A DNA stretch of 6,050 bases, taken from Dehalococcoidia bacterium (GTDB taxonomy: Bacteria > Chloroflexota > Dehalococcoidia > SZUA-161 > SpSt-899). The position numbers were made by a program, and so were the translations under genes. Below the pieces are notes generated by a model. It had not been told where the DNA came from and searched no databases. It was given only the letters and a program-made list of their open reading frames with translations. Positions 5,962 through 6,050 of the stretch are shown piece after piece (positions within the stretch are counted from its first letter, which is position 1; each line of letters begins with the position of its first letter). The DNA is taken from contig JALPXT010000076.1 in the NCBI GenBank assembly GCA_023271485.1, positions 1-6,050 of the forward strand, read 5' to 3'.

Positions 5962-5989
5962 GTAGGGGCGAAATGTCCTTCGCCCTTGC
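5962..5989 (+). other. Hairpin in tandem repeat unit 2 (stem kept by G-U pairs)
   Basis: This matches the unit 1 hairpin, with arms at 5962-5972 and 5979-5989. Two C-to-T changes in the stem (5963 and 5986) turn C-G and G-C pairs into U-G and G-U wobbles if read as plus-strand RNA, so all 11 pairs remain possible; the minus-strand RNA would have two A-C mismatches. No terminator T-run follows. Confidence 0.75.
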
Positions 5990-6050
5990 CAGCAGAAGAG
6001 GAAACGCGATATGTCAAGATTGTGGCAATACACCGTGAAAAGTAGGGGCG

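Larger units (their letters stand above)
5866..6050. repeat. 80-bp tandem direct repeat, 2.3 copies, cut by the window end
   Basis: Unit 1 is 5866-5945, unit 2 is 5946-6025 and a partial unit 3 is 6026-6050. Units 1 and 2 differ at 5 of 80 positions; the 25 visible bases of unit 3 are identical to unit 2. Each unit begins CAATACACC and ends AAGATTGTGG, and each full unit holds a hairpin around GGGGCGAA. The period is not a multiple of three and there are no variable spacers, so it is neither a protein repeat nor a CRISPR array. It begins about 30 bp upstream of the minus-strand promoter. It probably belongs to a family of noncoding intergenic repeats, and the array continues beyond the window. 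Confidence 0.95.

Noticed and set aside
5882..5989. Repeat hairpins as terminators for an unseen gene to the right
   Set aside because: Neither hairpin is followed by a T-run on either strand, and tandem duplication fits a repeat element better.
5866..6050. CRISPR array
   Set aside because: The whole 80-bp unit repeats almost unchanged; there are no unique spacers and the period is not repeat plus variable spacer.

Overview
The window reads as an iron-homeostasis locus from an uncultured or poorly known anaerobic bacterium. Two promoters are near-perfect sigma-70 type (TTGACA-17-TATAAT and TTGACA-17-TAAAAT), Shine-Dalgarno sites are bacterial, and genes are packed with 4-nt start/stop overlaps. 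A two-component FeoA/FeoB ferrous iron system next to a Fur-type regulator fits life with soluble Fe(II). The compact FeoB and the GGGGCGAA-type hairpin repeat would be compatible with lineages such as Chloroflexota or Deltaproteobacteria, but this placement is a guess and nothing here fixes the phylum.

Left half, plus strand: a consensus promoter (20-48), a Fur-family regulator (85-546), a 140-bp gap, then a YegS/BmrU-type lipid kinase (687-1592), feoA (1613-1849) and feoB (1846-3528). The last three are tightly spaced and look like one operon. Whether they read through from the regulator or use their own promoter in 547-686 is not clear.

Right half, minus strand: a three-gene operon transcribed towards feoB. 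It runs from a strong promoter (5805-5833) through a nicotianamine-synthase-like SAM-dependent enzyme (5109-5768), a PF03706-type (YbhN/MprF/AglD) polytopic membrane protein (4089-5096) and a second nicotianamine-synthase-like enzyme (3523-4092). The last gene overlaps the end of feoB tail to tail by 6 bp. The two enzymes are paralogues of each other. They share with nicotianamine synthases a GxGP(L/V)P-type SAM loop; the one at 3523-4092 also shares a late LVG-dK...PGa-vl-R...LYP block. This is the most interesting part of the window: a possible SAM-derived aminocarboxypropyl product (metal chelator or modified lipid) made by two small NAS-like enzymes together with a membrane protein, next to fur and feoAB.

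The right edge (about 5866-6050) is noncoding and holds 2.3 copies of an 80-bp tandem repeat, each full copy with an 11-bp hairpin, running off the end of the window. No tRNA, rRNA, transposase, CRISPR array or origin was seen.
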